DNA from: Amycolatopsis tolypomycina
GTDB lineage: Bacteria; Actinomycetota; Actinomycetes; Mycobacteriales; Pseudonocardiaceae
Direction: 5' to 3'
Assembly: GCF_900105945.1 (NCBI RefSeq)
Contig: NZ_FNSO01000004.1
Span: forward strand, 7,382,001-7,446,000
Length of the DNA stretch: 64,000 nucleotides
Of this stretch, positions 17,669 to 26,752 are shown in pieces (the first letter of the stretch is position 1; each line of letters starts with the position of its first letter). The position numbers and the translations under genes are program-made. The notes beneath the pieces were generated by a model. The model ran no database searches. It saw only the letters and a list, made by a program, of their open reading frames with translations, and had not been told where the DNA came from.

Positions 17669-18316
17669 TTACGAGGCTGATCCCGCGGGCTCGACGTAGC
17701 GGCGGCAGAGGTTCAGGCTTTCGGCGATCACCGAGTCGACGAGGTCCGCGGCGGAGCCGGTCGTCCCGTGGTGGCCGGCCCGCTCCACGAGGTAGTCCGC
17801 GGTGCCGTGCATGGTGTTGTACAACAGAATCGCGGCGGCTCGGTGGTCGGCCAGGGCGAAGGCGCCGGCCGCGGTGCCGGCTTCGAGGAGGCCGGCGAGC
17901 GCGGCCGCGTGCTGGTTGATCGCCGGGTCGGCTTCGTGTCCGTGGCGGGCCGCCTGGCCGTGCCCCGCGCTGCGGGGGTGGTGGAACAGCGCGTCGTGCA
18001 GGTCGGCGTGGGCAAGGTAGCCGCGGATGCCGGATTCCATCCAGTGCAGCAGCCGGCCCATCCAGTCGCCGGCCGGAAACCGGCCGAGTTCAGCCTGCTG
18101 GCGGGCGGTGAGTTCGTCGACGAACCGGTCCTGCAGCGCGCCGAGGAGTTGTTCCTTGGAGCGGAAGTACAGGTAGAAGGTGCCTTTGGCGACCTCGGCG
18201 CGGGCCGTCACCTCGTCCACGGTCAGCCCGGCGACCCCTTTGTCCAGCACGATCTGCAGCGCGGCGTCCAGCAGGTCGCCGCGTCGTCGTTCCGGTGCCT
18301 CCGTGCGCCGCCTCAC
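17669..18316 (-). CDS. TetR-family repressor of the adjacent transport operon
   Basis: One-component repressor, 215 aa. The N-terminal HTH is TVDEVTARAEVAKGTFYLYF (about residues 38-57), the standard TetR signature. The C-terminal ligand domain is all-helical with no known ligand. The GTG start has a GGAGGAAGG site upstream. It is divergent from an MFS-ABC-ABC operon, and a perfect 7+7 palindrome lies between them (18418-18436), so it very likely represses both directions until a transported compound binds. Confidence 0.9.
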   Translation of the reverse strand: MRRRTEAPERRRGDLLDAALQIVLDKGVAGLTVDEVTARAEVAKGTFYLYFRSKEQLLGALQDRFVDELTARQQAELGRFPAGDWMGRLLHWMESGIRGYLAHADLHDALFHHPRSAGHGQAARHGHEADPAINQHAAALAGLLEAGTAAGAFALADHRAAAILLYNTMHGTADYLVERAGHHGTTGSAADLVDSVIAESLNLCRRYVEPAGSAS

Positions 18317-18396
18317 GCGATCGCCCTTCCTCCTCGTGCCCGCTGACCACGCTCATTGTGACCGTTGCGGCAGAGCCGCCGCCAAGCGGCTTGCCA

Positions 18397-18436
18397 TTGA
18401 CAATCATGTTCATTAATGTGACTGGCGGTCAGTCAC
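18397..18436 (+). promoter_or_regulatory. TetR operator and promoter of the MFS/ABC operon
   Basis: GTGACTG (18418-18424) and CAGTCAC (18430-18436) form a perfect inverted repeat with a 5-nt spacer. This is the form of many TetR operators. A TTGACA at 18397-18402 could be the -35, placing the palindrome over the -10 and start of transcription, where binding would block RNA polymerase. The palindrome ends 18 nt before the MFS start codon. Confidence 0.65.
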
Positions 18437-18454
18437 TGAAGGAGGAGGTTGTCG

Positions 18455-19741
18455 ATGGTGCAGCGTGTCGGGGGCCTGCCGCCTCCGGTGGCGGCCGGTG
18501 CCGGGCCGGGGTTGTCGCGACGGCGGCGGTTCGCCACCATCGCCGCGCTGTACCTGGTGGCCGATATCGGCTACTCGTTCTTCTTCGGGGCGTTGAACAC
18601 GATCCTGTTGCAGGGTGGGGTGCACCTCGGGCAGCTGGCGTTGATCAACCTGCTGGGGCTGCTGTATGCGGGGCGGTTCCTCGTCGGACCGCTCGTCGAT
18701 CGCGTGCGGTTCGGGTGGCTCGGTCACTACCGCGGCTGGCTGGTGACCACGCAGCTCGTGCTCGTGGCGGTGTGGCTCACGCTGGTCCCGCTGGATCCGG
18801 TGGGCGATCTGCCCGTGGTGCTGGCACTCATGGCCGTGGGACTGGCGGTGTCGGCGGTGCACGACACGGCGATGAACGGGCTGGCGGTCCGGCTGCTGCC
18901 CCCGCGGGACCGGGGCCTGGGCAACGGCATCCAGACCGGGATGGCCAGTGTGTCGATCATGCTCGGTTCCGGTGGCGCGCTGCTGCTGTACTCGCACGCG
19001 GGCTGGAGCGTGACGATCAGCGTGCTGGCGGCGCTGTTCCTCGTGCCGTTCGGGGTGCTGCTGTTCATGACCGAACCGGCTGACGGGCACCCGGCTCGGC
19101 GAGAGCGGCCGTTCGCCGGGCTGGTGACGTTGTTCCGGCAGCGGCGGGTACGCACGTGGACGCTGCTGGTCGTGCCGGTGTTCGCGCTCGGCGGGTACGT
19201 GGCCACCGCGGTACAGACGCCGATGATGCTGGCCGCGCACTGGTCGCTGGATCGGATCGCGCTGGTGCAGAGCACGCTGTCCGGCCTGGTGGGACTCGCG
19301 GCCGGGTTCGGCGCCGGCGCGCTGGTCACGCGGCTGGGCCGGCGCCGGTCCGCGCTCGCCGTCGGCGTGTTCTGGGTGTTCGCGCTGGCGTCGTTGCTGC
19401 CCCTGTCGCTGGGCGGGTCCACGGCCACGCTGGACGCGGCGGCCGTGCTGGCCGTGTCGGTGGGCTACTCGGGGACGGCGGTGTGTGTCTCCACCGTGTC
19501 GATGGACCTGACCCGCCCTGCCTCGGCGGCCACCGACTTCACGCTGCAGATCTCCGTGCTCGGGGTGCTACGGCTCGCGATGAGCTCAGCGGGACTGGTC
19601 GTGGCCGGAACAGTCGGCTTTCCGCCACTGATCGGTGTCTCGGTCCTGCTCGCGGCAGCCGGCACCTGGATCACGGCTCGCTGGCTGCGCGGCCACCACA
19701 TCTCGTCCGATGCACTCGACACACCAAGGGAGTTCGCATGA
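18455..19741 (+). CDS. MFS transporter, possible siderophore-type
   Basis: Integral membrane transporter of the major facilitator superfamily, 428 aa, with about 12 helices. The loop between helices 2 and 3 reads GRFLVGPLVDRVRFGW. The ATG at 18455 follows GGAGGAGG by 6 nt; a TTG two codons earlier is too close to it. It overlaps the first ABC gene by 4 nt. An MFS protein with two half-ABC transporters is the arrangement of yersiniabactin-type uptake loci (YbtX with YbtP/YbtQ), so a siderophore role is plausible. Drug export is the main alternative. Confidence 0.85.
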   Translation: MVQRVGGLPPPVAAGAGPGLSRRRRFATIAALYLVADIGYSFFFGALNTILLQGGVHLGQLALINLLGLLYAGRFLVGPLVDRVRFGWLGHYRGWLVTTQLVLVAVWLTLVPLDPVGDLPVVLALMAVGLAVSAVHDTAMNGLAVRLLPPRDRGLGNGIQTGMASVSIMLGSGGALLLYSHAGWSVTISVLAALFLVPFGVLLFMTEPADGHPARRERPFAGLVTLFRQRRVRTWTLLVVPVFALGGYVATAVQTPMMLAAHWSLDRIALVQSTLSGLVGLAAGFGAGALVTRLGRRRSALAVGVFWVFALASLLPLSLGGSTATLDAAAVLAVSVGYSGTAVCVSTVSMDLTRPASAATDFTLQISVLGVLRLAMSSAGLVVAGTVGFPPLIGVSVLLAAAGTWITARWLRGHHISSDALDTPREFA

Positions 19742-21486
19742 CCGGCGTGAGCGAGTCAGGCGTGCTGGGATTCGCCGTCCGCACCGTGCGCGCCCGGCTG
19801 GCCGGCGCGGTGGCGGTGGGAATCGGGGTGGTGGTGACCCGCCTGGTTCAGGCCTTTGCGCTGGCGGTGCTGATCACGGCCCCGCTGACGGGCCGTTCCT
19901 GGGAGACGGCACTGCAAGGGTTGTGGCTGGCCGCGGGGATGGTGCTGCTGCGAGCGGTTCTGCTGTGGGCAGGCGAGTCGATCGCGCAGGCGGCGGGACA
20001 CCGGGTGACCCTCGGCGTGCGGCGCCTGGTGCTGGAACACCTGCTGTCCTTGGGGCCTGCCTACGTTGCCACCCACCCCAGCGGAAAAGTCGCGGCGACC
20101 CTGGTGGAGGGTGCTTCGGCCCTGGAGACGGCGGTCGCGCGCGGTGGTCCGGCCCGGCTGCTGTCCTGGATCGGCCCGTTGCTGGCGGCGCTGGCGATCG
20201 GGATCGTGGACCCGATCGGCGGAACGCTGATCGCACTCGCACTCGTCATCGCGCAGACCGCCCGTCCACTGTGGAACCGCATCGGCCGGAAGGGACACGA
20301 CAACGTCTTCGTCGATCTCGCGGCGATGGACGCCGGCTTCGTCGAAGCCGTGCAGGGCATGCCCACCGCCAAGGCGTTCGGCGCGACCGGCCGGGTGCGC
20401 GACCGGCTGGCCGCCCAGGCCGAGCGGGTGCGGGTGGCGAGCATGCGGGTCCTGACCGCGTTGTTCACCCAGCTGCTGGCCGTGCGGTGGGCGATCGCGG
20501 GCGCCGGTGCGGCGGTGGTGGTGCGAACCGGCTTCCTCGCCGCGGACGGCCGGATCGCCACGGTGCCCGCCGTGACGGTCGTGCTGATCACGCTGGTCGC
20601 GTTCGCCCCCGTCGACGAGGCGGGCAAGTACCTGCACGCGAGCCTGACCGCCCCGCTCACCGCCGCCGGGTTGGACGCGTTCCTGGCCGAGCGTCCCTCG
20701 ATCCCCGAACCGGCGCACACCGGCACGCTGACGACCGCGCCGTCGAGGATCACGCTGGAGCAGGTGTCGTTCCGCTACCCCGGCCGTGCCGAGAACGCAC
20801 TCTCGGACGTGTGCCTCGAACTGCGGCCCGGGCGCACGGTCGGACTGGTCGGGGCCTCCGGCTCGGGCAAGAGCACCTTGGTGTCGCTGGTGCTGCGGCT
20901 GGTCGACCCGGTCGCCGGCCGGATCGTGGTGGACAGCGGTGGTGTGGACGGCATCGACCTGCGTGAGCTGCCGCAGGAGTACTGGTGGCAGCACGTCGCG
21001 GTGGTCAGCCAGGACACCCACCTGTTCCCCGGGACGCTGCGGGAGAACATCGCGCTGGCCCGCCCCGGGGCGCCACTCGACGAGGTCGAAGCCGCGGCGG
21101 CCGCCGCCGGTTTGTCCGCCGACATCGCCACCATGCCACGGGGTTTCGACACCCCGGTATCCGAACGCGGCACCACCCTGTCCGGAGGTCAGCGGCAACG
21201 GGTCGCGATCGCCAGGGCACTGCTGGCCGACCCGGCCGTGCTGGTCCTCGACGAGGCGACCGCCGCACTGGACGGCCGCACCGAGCAGATCGTGCACGAC
21301 ACCATCGCCCGGCTCGCCCGCGAGAAGGCGGTGATGATCGTGGCGCACCGGCTGGCCACGGTTCGCGACGCCGACGAGATCGTCGTCCTCGACCACGGCA
21401 CGGTCGTCGAACGCGGCACCCACGAAACCCTGCTGAACAACGGCGGGACCTACCACCGCCTCGTCCGCTCCGGAGCGACCCTGTGA
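19738..21486 (+). CDS. ABC transporter, fused membrane and ATPase domains (first of pair)
   Basis: Exporter-fold half transporter, 582 aa. The membrane domain covers about 1-330 and the ATPase about 340-575. Walker A is GASGSGKST, signature LSGGQRQRVAIARALL, Walker B VLVLDEATAALD, and the H-loop MIVAHRLAT. It begins at the ATG overlapping the MFS stop and ends overlapping the next ABC gene by 4 nt, so the two probably form a heterodimer. The closest architecture I recognise is YbtP/IrtA-like siderophore transporters, which share the exporter fold. Direction of transport cannot be read from sequence. Confidence 0.9.
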   Translation: MTGVSESGVLGFAVRTVRARLAGAVAVGIGVVVTRLVQAFALAVLITAPLTGRSWETALQGLWLAAGMVLLRAVLLWAGESIAQAAGHRVTLGVRRLVLEHLLSLGPAYVATHPSGKVAATLVEGASALETAVARGGPARLLSWIGPLLAALAIGIVDPIGGTLIALALVIAQTARPLWNRIGRKGHDNVFVDLAAMDAGFVEAVQGMPTAKAFGATGRVRDRLAAQAERVRVASMRVLTALFTQLLAVRWAIAGAGAAVVVRTGFLAADGRIATVPAVTVVLITLVAFAPVDEAGKYLHASLTAPLTAAGLDAFLAERPSIPEPAHTGTLTTAPSRITLEQVSFRYPGRAENALSDVCLELRPGRTVGLVGASGSGKSTLVSLVLRLVDPVAGRIVVDSGGVDGIDLRELPQEYWWQHVAVVSQDTHLFPGTLRENIALARPGAPLDEVEAAAAAAGLSADIATMPRGFDTPVSERGTTLSGGQRQRVAIARALLADPAVLVLDEATAALDGRTEQIVHDTIARLAREKAVMIVAHRLATVRDADEIVVLDHGTVVERGTHETLLNNGGTYHRLVRSGATL

Positions 21487-23252
21487 CCACGCGTACCTCT
21501 GCCGCGACCATCGACCGGCCACTGTGGCGGCTGCTGCCGTACATGGCGTCCCGGCCCGTCGTGTTCGGGCTCGTCATCTGCTCGGGCCTGCTCTACTACG
21601 CCACCATCGTCGCGCTGCCCGCCCTCACCGCATACCTGTTCGGCACCCTCGTGACCGCACACACCGGAGCCGGCGGCGCGCTCGTGACGGGGATCGTCAT
21701 CGCTGTGGCCGTCGCCGGCCTCGCCCAGTGGTGGCAAACCGGCATCGGTCACGACTGGGCTTACCGGCTGCTCAAGGAACTGCGGGTGCGCATCGTCGAC
21801 GGCATCGCCCGCGCCACCCCGGGCCGGCTGCTGGGTCGCCGGACCGGCGAACTCGCCGACATCGCCAAGAACGACGTCTCGGCCACCGAACTGTTCTTCG
21901 CGCACACCGCCGGCGACTACGTCGGCGCGATCGCCGTCTCACTCGCGGCACTGGTGACCGTCGCCGTGCTCAACCCGCTGTGCGCGCTGGTGCTGGCCGT
22001 GCTGATGGTCCTGGTTGCCGCCGTGCCCGCCGTGCTCGCGCGTCGGGCCGGCGAACAAGGACAGTCGATGCGCGCTGCCGGCGGAGCGGTGGCCGGCGAG
22101 ACGATGGATGTCATCCAGGGCCTGCGGGAACTCGCCCTGGCCCGCCGCGGGCGTGACTACGCCGAGCGTGTGCTCGCCCGAGGCGACGAACTCGGCGCCG
22201 CACACCGCCGCTACGCGCGCCGCGCCGGAGCCGAACTGGTGACCACCGAGCTCCTGCTCGGCCTCGGACTGCTCGTCCTGGCCACCGTCGCCGGCGCCCA
22301 GGTCGGCGCGGGTGCACTGGCCCCCCAGTGGCTACCGGCGGTGATCGTGCTGGGCACCTCCGCGCCGGCCCCGATCGCCACCGTCTCGGCCACCGCCCGC
22401 ACCCTGGGCGAGGTGCGGGCCGCGGCGGCCCGCGTGCTCACCATCGTCGGCTACCCCGCCCACGTCGACGAGCCCGCGGCACCGGACCGGGTTCGCGCCG
22501 CGGTGCCCGCCGTCGAGTTCGACGATGTCCGATTCGGCTACCCCGGCCAGTCCGACGACGTGCTCCGCGGCGTGTCCCTCCGGATCGAGCCCGGGGAAAC
22601 CGTCGCACTGGTCGGGCGCTCCGGCGCGGGGAAGACGACGTGCGCGCACCTGCTGCTGCGCTTCTGGGACACCACGACGGGCGCGGTCCGCATCGGCGGC
22701 GTCGACCTGCGCGACCTGGCGACCGAAGACCTGAGCCGGACCGTTTCCCTTGTCCCGCAGGACATCTTCCTGTTCGACGACACGATCGCCGGCAACATCC
22801 GCCTCGGCCGGCCCGACGCCGCCGACACCGAGGTCCACGACGTCGCCCGTCTCGCCGGCGCGCACGAGTTCATCCGCGCACTGCCGGACGGCTACGACAC
22901 CCGCTGCGGCGAACGCGGCGCGGTCCTGTCCGGCGGGCAGCGCCAGCGCATCGCCATCGCGCGGGCGTTGCTGACCAAGGCGCCCGTGCTCGTGCTCGAC
23001 GAAGCGGTGTCCAGTTTGGACACCGAAAGCGAACGTGCCCTGCACGAGAGCCTGGAAGCCACCCACGGATCCCGGACCACCCTGGTGATCGCCCACCGGC
23101 TGTCCACGATCCGCCGCGCCGATCGCGTCGTCCTGCTCGACGACGGCACCGTCGTCGCCGAAGGAACACACGACGAGCTCGCCGCGAACGCGCCCGCCTA
23201 CCGGCGGCTGCTGGCCCGCCGGCACAACGACGCGGTCCCACCGGCCTCCTGA
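21483..23252 (+). CDS. ABC transporter, fused membrane and ATPase domains (second of pair)
   Basis: Second half transporter of the operon, 589 aa. The membrane domain covers about 1-335 and the ATPase about 350-580. Walker A is GRSGAGKTT, signature LSGGQRQRIAIARALL, Walker B VLVLDEAVSSLD and H-loop LVIAHRLST. The GTG at 21483 overlaps the upstream stop (GTGA). All catalytic motifs are intact in both halves, so two competent ATP sites are expected. It is the last gene of the TetR-controlled operon. Confidence 0.9.
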   Translation: MTTRTSAATIDRPLWRLLPYMASRPVVFGLVICSGLLYYATIVALPALTAYLFGTLVTAHTGAGGALVTGIVIAVAVAGLAQWWQTGIGHDWAYRLLKELRVRIVDGIARATPGRLLGRRTGELADIAKNDVSATELFFAHTAGDYVGAIAVSLAALVTVAVLNPLCALVLAVLMVLVAAVPAVLARRAGEQGQSMRAAGGAVAGETMDVIQGLRELALARRGRDYAERVLARGDELGAAHRRYARRAGAELVTTELLLGLGLLVLATVAGAQVGAGALAPQWLPAVIVLGTSAPAPIATVSATARTLGEVRAAAARVLTIVGYPAHVDEPAAPDRVRAAVPAVEFDDVRFGYPGQSDDVLRGVSLRIEPGETVALVGRSGAGKTTCAHLLLRFWDTTTGAVRIGGVDLRDLATEDLSRTVSLVPQDIFLFDDTIAGNIRLGRPDAADTEVHDVARLAGAHEFIRALPDGYDTRCGERGAVLSGGQRQRIAIARALLTKAPVLVLDEAVSSLDTESERALHESLEATHGSRTTLVIAHRLSTIRRADRVVLLDDGTVVAEGTHDELAANAPAYRRLLARRHNDAVPPAS

Positions 23253-23620
23253 CGATCACGTCCAACCAGCGCACCACAGCCCCGGGCGGCCACGGCGATC
23301 GTCCGGCCCACGCCGGACTCGCGGACCGCCTGTTCCACGTCCAGCAGCCCGTACGCCTCGATGCCCCGCCCGGACAACCCGGCCAGACGGCGAGCCGGTG
23401 CGGCTGATCCCAACGCGATGGCCGTGGTCCGGAGCCGTTCGTGGTCGCGGGCGCATCCAGGGCGGCGTTCGCCCGCCGGTGGCGTCGGTGGCGAGCCAGG
23501 TCGGCTACACCCTTCGGTTCGGCATTCGAACGAGTCCGAGCGTCTACCGCGCGGGTGCGCGCAAAACCGTGCTGCCACCGGATTTCCCGGCCCGTTGCCG
23601 TCAGGCGCGGACGGCACAAA
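23253..23620. other. Intergenic stretch without a supported gene
   Basis: About 370 bp between the ABC operon and the tRNA-Ala terminator. The leftward strand stays open across much of it and includes GIEAYGLLDVEQAVR followed by a hydrophobic stretch. I find no start, RBS or family match. It may be the worn C-terminal end of a lost gene. No repeat or RNA gene is visible. Confidence 0.4.
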
Positions 23621-23623
23621 CAA

Positions 23624-23652
23624 AAGGACCACCCGCGATGCAGGTGGTCCTT
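23624..23652 (-). terminator. Rho-independent terminator after tRNA-Ala
   Basis: AAGGACCACC (23624-23633) and GGTGGTCCTT (23643-23652) form a perfect 10-bp stem with a 9-nt loop. On the tRNA strand the stem is followed by TTTTGTTTG. It lies 21 nt past the tRNA 3' end. Confidence 0.85.
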
Positions 23653-23673
23653 GTTGCAGTAAGACTTCCAGGG

Positions 23674-23746
23674 TGGAGCTGAGGGGAATCGAACCCCTGA
23701 CCTTCTCGATGCGAACGAGACGCGCTACCAACTGCGCTACAGCCCC
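23674..23746 (-). tRNA. tRNA-Ala (CGC)
   Basis: A 73-nt cloverleaf. Acceptor strands are GGGGCTG and CAGCTCC, the anticodon stem is TCTCG/CGAGA with loop TTCGCAT (anticodon CGC), and the T-arm contains GGTTCGATTCC. CCA is not encoded. It reads leftward and is followed by a clear terminator. Confidence 0.95.
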
Positions 23747-23800
23747 TTGGTTGTGCTCGTAGAGCTTAGCAAAGCCCTACGAGCACCCCGCGCAGGGGGG

Positions 23801-24643
23801 TCACTCTCCGACCGCCCGCCGGTAAGGCCCAGTGCCCGGCTCGTCGAGCTCCTCGAACGCCGGGTCTTCGTCGTCGAGGTCGACGACGACGGCGCTGCGG
23901 CGGACGCGGGACGTCGGGGACGGGCGGCGTTCGACCACCTCGCGGCGCACCGGCTCGACGACCTCGACGTGCTCGGCTTCCGCGTGGTCCTCTTCGTCGT
24001 CCGTCGAAGCCGAACCCGAGCCCGAAGGCACCGGGGACGAGCGCCGAGGCGCGCGGCTGCTGTTGAAGCGGGCCAGCCGGCGCTGCCGGATCTCCTCCTC
24101 GATGCGCACCTGGCGGCGCAGGTACACGAGGTACCCGACGAGCACGACGTCGATCGCGCCGTGGCCCCACCAGGCGAGCGGGAAGACGAAGCCGGCGACG
24201 AAGCCGCTGATCACCGCGATCGCGAGCAGGATGACGACGATGCGCTGCCGGAAGCCGTACTTGGCGCGGGCCGCGATCTCGGCGGCTTCGGGGTCGAAGC
24301 CGCCTCGGCCGGGCCGGTAGCCGGGCCGGTCGCGTTCGGCGCGGCGGTCGCGGGCCGGCTGCGGGAGCGGCTCGGGCTCGACGTCCGGCTCGTCGAGGTC
24401 GTCGTCGAGTTCGAGGTCGGCCTCGAGTTCGGCGAGATCGTCCTCGACCGAGGGCCGGGACTTCCCGGGATCGTCGGACATGGCGAATTCCTCCCGGTCT
24501 TCGTTGCGTCCACTGCGCACGACCCTGGCCGCGAGCGCCGAGTCGGCCGTCCTCGCCACCTGCTGTCGCCGTCGCGCGACCATGGGCACGAGTACGACGA
24601 GCCATGCCGCGGCGAGCGCGACGATGATCACGGAGCTGGGCAT
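23801..24643 (-). CDS. sepX: SepX/GlpR-type divisome membrane protein
   Basis: Actinobacterial cell-division protein, 280 aa. The N-terminal helix MPSSVIIVALAAAWLVVLVP is followed by MVARRRQQVARTADSALAARV, a conserved block of SepX/GlpR proteins. A long acidic stretch (about 70-100) precedes two more membrane helices (about 138-180). The C-terminal tail is charged and probably disordered, ending in DLDDEDPAFEELDEP. In Streptomyces SepX binds SepF and stabilises division septa, and this homologue likely acts with FtsZ at the membrane. It is a single gene divergent from no close neighbour. Confidence 0.85.
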   Translation of the reverse strand: MPSSVIIVALAAAWLVVLVPMVARRRQQVARTADSALAARVVRSGRNEDREEFAMSDDPGKSRPSVEDDLAELEADLELDDDLDEPDVEPEPLPQPARDRRAERDRPGYRPGRGGFDPEAAEIAARAKYGFRQRIVVILLAIAVISGFVAGFVFPLAWWGHGAIDVVLVGYLVYLRRQVRIEEEIRQRRLARFNSSRAPRRSSPVPSGSGSASTDDEEDHAEAEHVEVVEPVRREVVERRPSPTSRVRRSAVVVDLDDEDPAFEELDEPGTGPYRRAVGE

Positions 24644-24806
24644 CTCCCGTCACCTCCCCCGATCCTTCCACCATCAATCACGTTAGTCACAGGAGTAACA
24701 GATCAGGCGGAGGCTCGCCGGGTTCGATCACGGAAATGCCTCACCGGATTAGGTGAAACTCACAGCATGTGGTAACGCGACCACGGGCCCAGGTGGGTAA
24801 TCACGT

Positions 24807-25475
24807 TCAGGCGTAGTCGGCGCGGCCCGCCGCGGCGAGCCGCGACACCAGCCCGGGGCCGGTTTCCTCGCGCGTGATGGCGTAGCAGTAGTGGTCCCGC
24901 CAGGCCCCCGCCACGTCGAGGTAGCGCTCGAACAGGCCTTCTCGCCGGTAGCCCGCCTTGGTGAGAACCCGCAGGCTGGCGGCGTTTTCGGGACGCACGG
25001 TGGCCTCCAGCCGGTGCAGGCCGGCCGGGCCGAAGGCGTGGTCGGTCACGAGGGCGACGGCGGCCGTCGCGACCCCGCCGCGGACCACTTCCGAGGACAC
25101 CCAGTAGCCGATCCACGCCGACCGCAGCGACGCCCGGATGACATTACCCACAGTGATCTGTCCCGCGAGACGACCGTCCAGGGTGATCGTGAACGGCAGA
25201 CACTGACCACGCCGAGCGAGCGAACGCAACGCCGCCCACTGCGACGGCCACGACCAGAAGGCGTTGCGTTCCGGCCACGGGCCGATGCCGGTGGGTTCCC
25301 ACATTTCGAGGTGCGCGCGGTCCCGCAGCCGGATCCGGGACCACTCGCCGGCGTCGCGCAGCCGCACCGGCCGGATCGCGACCTCGCCCGCGGGCACCCG
25401 CAGCGGGCCGAGCCGGGCCGGCCAGCCCGGGTGCCGGCTTTCGACGGGGTAGGACACGCCCGACACGGAGTTCAT
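24807..25475 (-). CDS. GNAT N-acetyltransferase, RimJ-like
   Basis: Acetyltransferase of the GNAT superfamily, 222 aa, of the subgroup acting on protein N-termini or small molecules. The core reads IRPVRLRDAGEWSRIRLRDR, then GQITVGNVIRASLRSAWIGYWV, and the acetyl-CoA loop region RGGVATAAVALVTDHAF. ENAASLRVLTKAGYRREG completes the fold. Its ATG overlaps the last base of the moeA stop, so it is coupled to galU-moeA. A RimJ-like GNAT at this place is common in actinomycetes. Substrate unknown. Confidence 0.85.
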   Translation of the reverse strand: MNSVSGVSYPVESRHPGWPARLGPLRVPAGEVAIRPVRLRDAGEWSRIRLRDRAHLEMWEPTGIGPWPERNAFWSWPSQWAALRSLARRGQCLPFTITLDGRLAGQITVGNVIRASLRSAWIGYWVSSEVVRGGVATAAVALVTDHAFGPAGLHRLEATVRPENAASLRVLTKAGYRREGLFERYLDVAGAWRDHYCYAITREETGPGLVSRLAAAGRADYA

Positions 25476-26752
25476 CAGGCCCGTTGCGCCAGGAAGGTGA
25501 CCTGGACCTGTTCGCCCGCGGCGACGTCGGTCGCCTCCTCCGGCACGTTGATCAGGCAGTTGGCCTCGGCCAGCGACGCCAGCAGGTGCGCGCCGGACTG
25601 GCCGAGCGGCTGGACCAGGTACTCGCCGTTGGCCTCGTCGCGCAGCAGCTGGCCACGCAGGAAGCCGCGCCGTCCCTCGGTCGAGGTGATCGGCGACAGC
25701 AGCCGCGCGCCGACGATCCGCCGGTGCGGGTTGCGGGTGCCGCGCGCCGCCCGGATCAGCGGCCGCACCAGCACCTCGAACACCACCAGCGCGCTCATCG
25801 GGTTGCCCGGGATGAGGAACGTCGGCACCGAGTCGGGACCCAGCCTGCCGAACCCCTGCACCGAGCCGGGGTGCATCGCCACCCGCGTCATGTCGATCCG
25901 GCCGAGGTCGGACAGCGCGGCGTGGACCTCGTCACCGGTGGCGCCCCCGGCGCCGCCCGCGACCACCACGATCTCGGACATCAGCAGCCGTCCCTCGACG
26001 ACCTCCCGCAGCCGTTTCGGCTCGCTCGGCACGATGCCGACCCGGCTGACCTCGGCGCCCGCGTCCCGGGCGGCCGCGGCCAGCGCGTAGGAGTTGACGT
26101 CGTAGACCTGCCCGACCGACGGCGTCCGGTCGATGTCGACCAGCTCGTCGCCGACCGACACGATCGACACCCGCGGCCGCGGGTAGACGAGGACCTTCGC
26201 CCGGCCGACCGCGGCCAGCAGGCCGACCTGGGCCGAGCCGATCGTGTCGCCGCGGCGCACCGCGACGTCGCCGATCTGGACGTCCTCGCCGGCCCGCCGC
26301 ACGTACCCCGCCGACGGCACCGAGCGGTGCACCGTGACCTTGGCCTGGTGCCCGTCGGTGTAGGCGAGCGGCACGACGGCGTCGGCCAGCGTCGGCAGCG
26401 GCGCGCCGGTGTCGACCCGGACGGCCTGGCCGGGCTGGAGCCGCCGCGGCTGGCGCGAGCCCGCCGCGATCTCCCCGACGACCGGCAGCTGCACCGGCTC
26501 CTGCCCGGCGTTGCGCACGTCGACGCTGCGCACCGCGTACCCGTCGATCGCGGCCTGGTCGAAGCCGGGCAGCGCGTGCTCGGCGACCACCTCCTCGGCG
26601 CAGAGCAGGCCCTGGGTCTCGGAGATCGCCACCCGCACCGGCTGCGGCCGGACGGCGGCGTCCAAGGTCATCGAGATCTGCGCGTCGACCGAGCGCAGCT
26701 CGGCCTCGTCCCCAGCCACCTCGGGCCGCGCCGCGTCGAGGGATTCCGTCAT
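25475..26752 (-). CDS. moeA: MoeA molybdopterin molybdotransferase
   Basis: Inserts molybdate into adenylylated molybdopterin, the last step of Moco synthesis. 425 aa. Features are AIDGYAVRSVDV, then LPTLADAVVPLAYT, the MoCF domain with VVAGGAGGATGDEV and IPGNPMSALVVFEVLVRPLI, and the C-terminal beta domain ending at FLAQRA. The ATG at 26752 overlaps the galU stop (ATGA). An in-frame ATG 33 nt upstream would overlap galU further and is less likely. The molybdenum enzyme at 38545 is a candidate user. Confidence 0.93.
   Translation of the reverse strand: MTESLDAARPEVAGDEAELRSVDAQISMTLDAAVRPQPVRVAISETQGLLCAEEVVAEHALPGFDQAAIDGYAVRSVDVRNAGQEPVQLPVVGEIAAGSRQPRRLQPGQAVRVDTGAPLPTLADAVVPLAYTDGHQAKVTVHRSVPSAGYVRRAGEDVQIGDVAVRRGDTIGSAQVGLLAAVGRAKVLVYPRPRVSIVSVGDELVDIDRTPSVGQVYDVNSYALAAAARDAGAEVSRVGIVPSEPKRLREVVEGRLLMSEIVVVAGGAGGATGDEVHAALSDLGRIDMTRVAMHPGSVQGFGRLGPDSVPTFLIPGNPMSALVVFEVLVRPLIRAARGTRNPHRRIVGARLLSPITSTEGRRGFLRGQLLRDEANGEYLVQPLGQSGAHLLASLAEANCLINVPEEATDVAAGEQVQVTFLAQRA

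Noticed and set aside
23253..23620. A subtilase-like C-terminal remnant on the minus strand
   Set aside because: GIEAYGLLDVEQAVR is only vaguely similar and there is no catalytic block or start.
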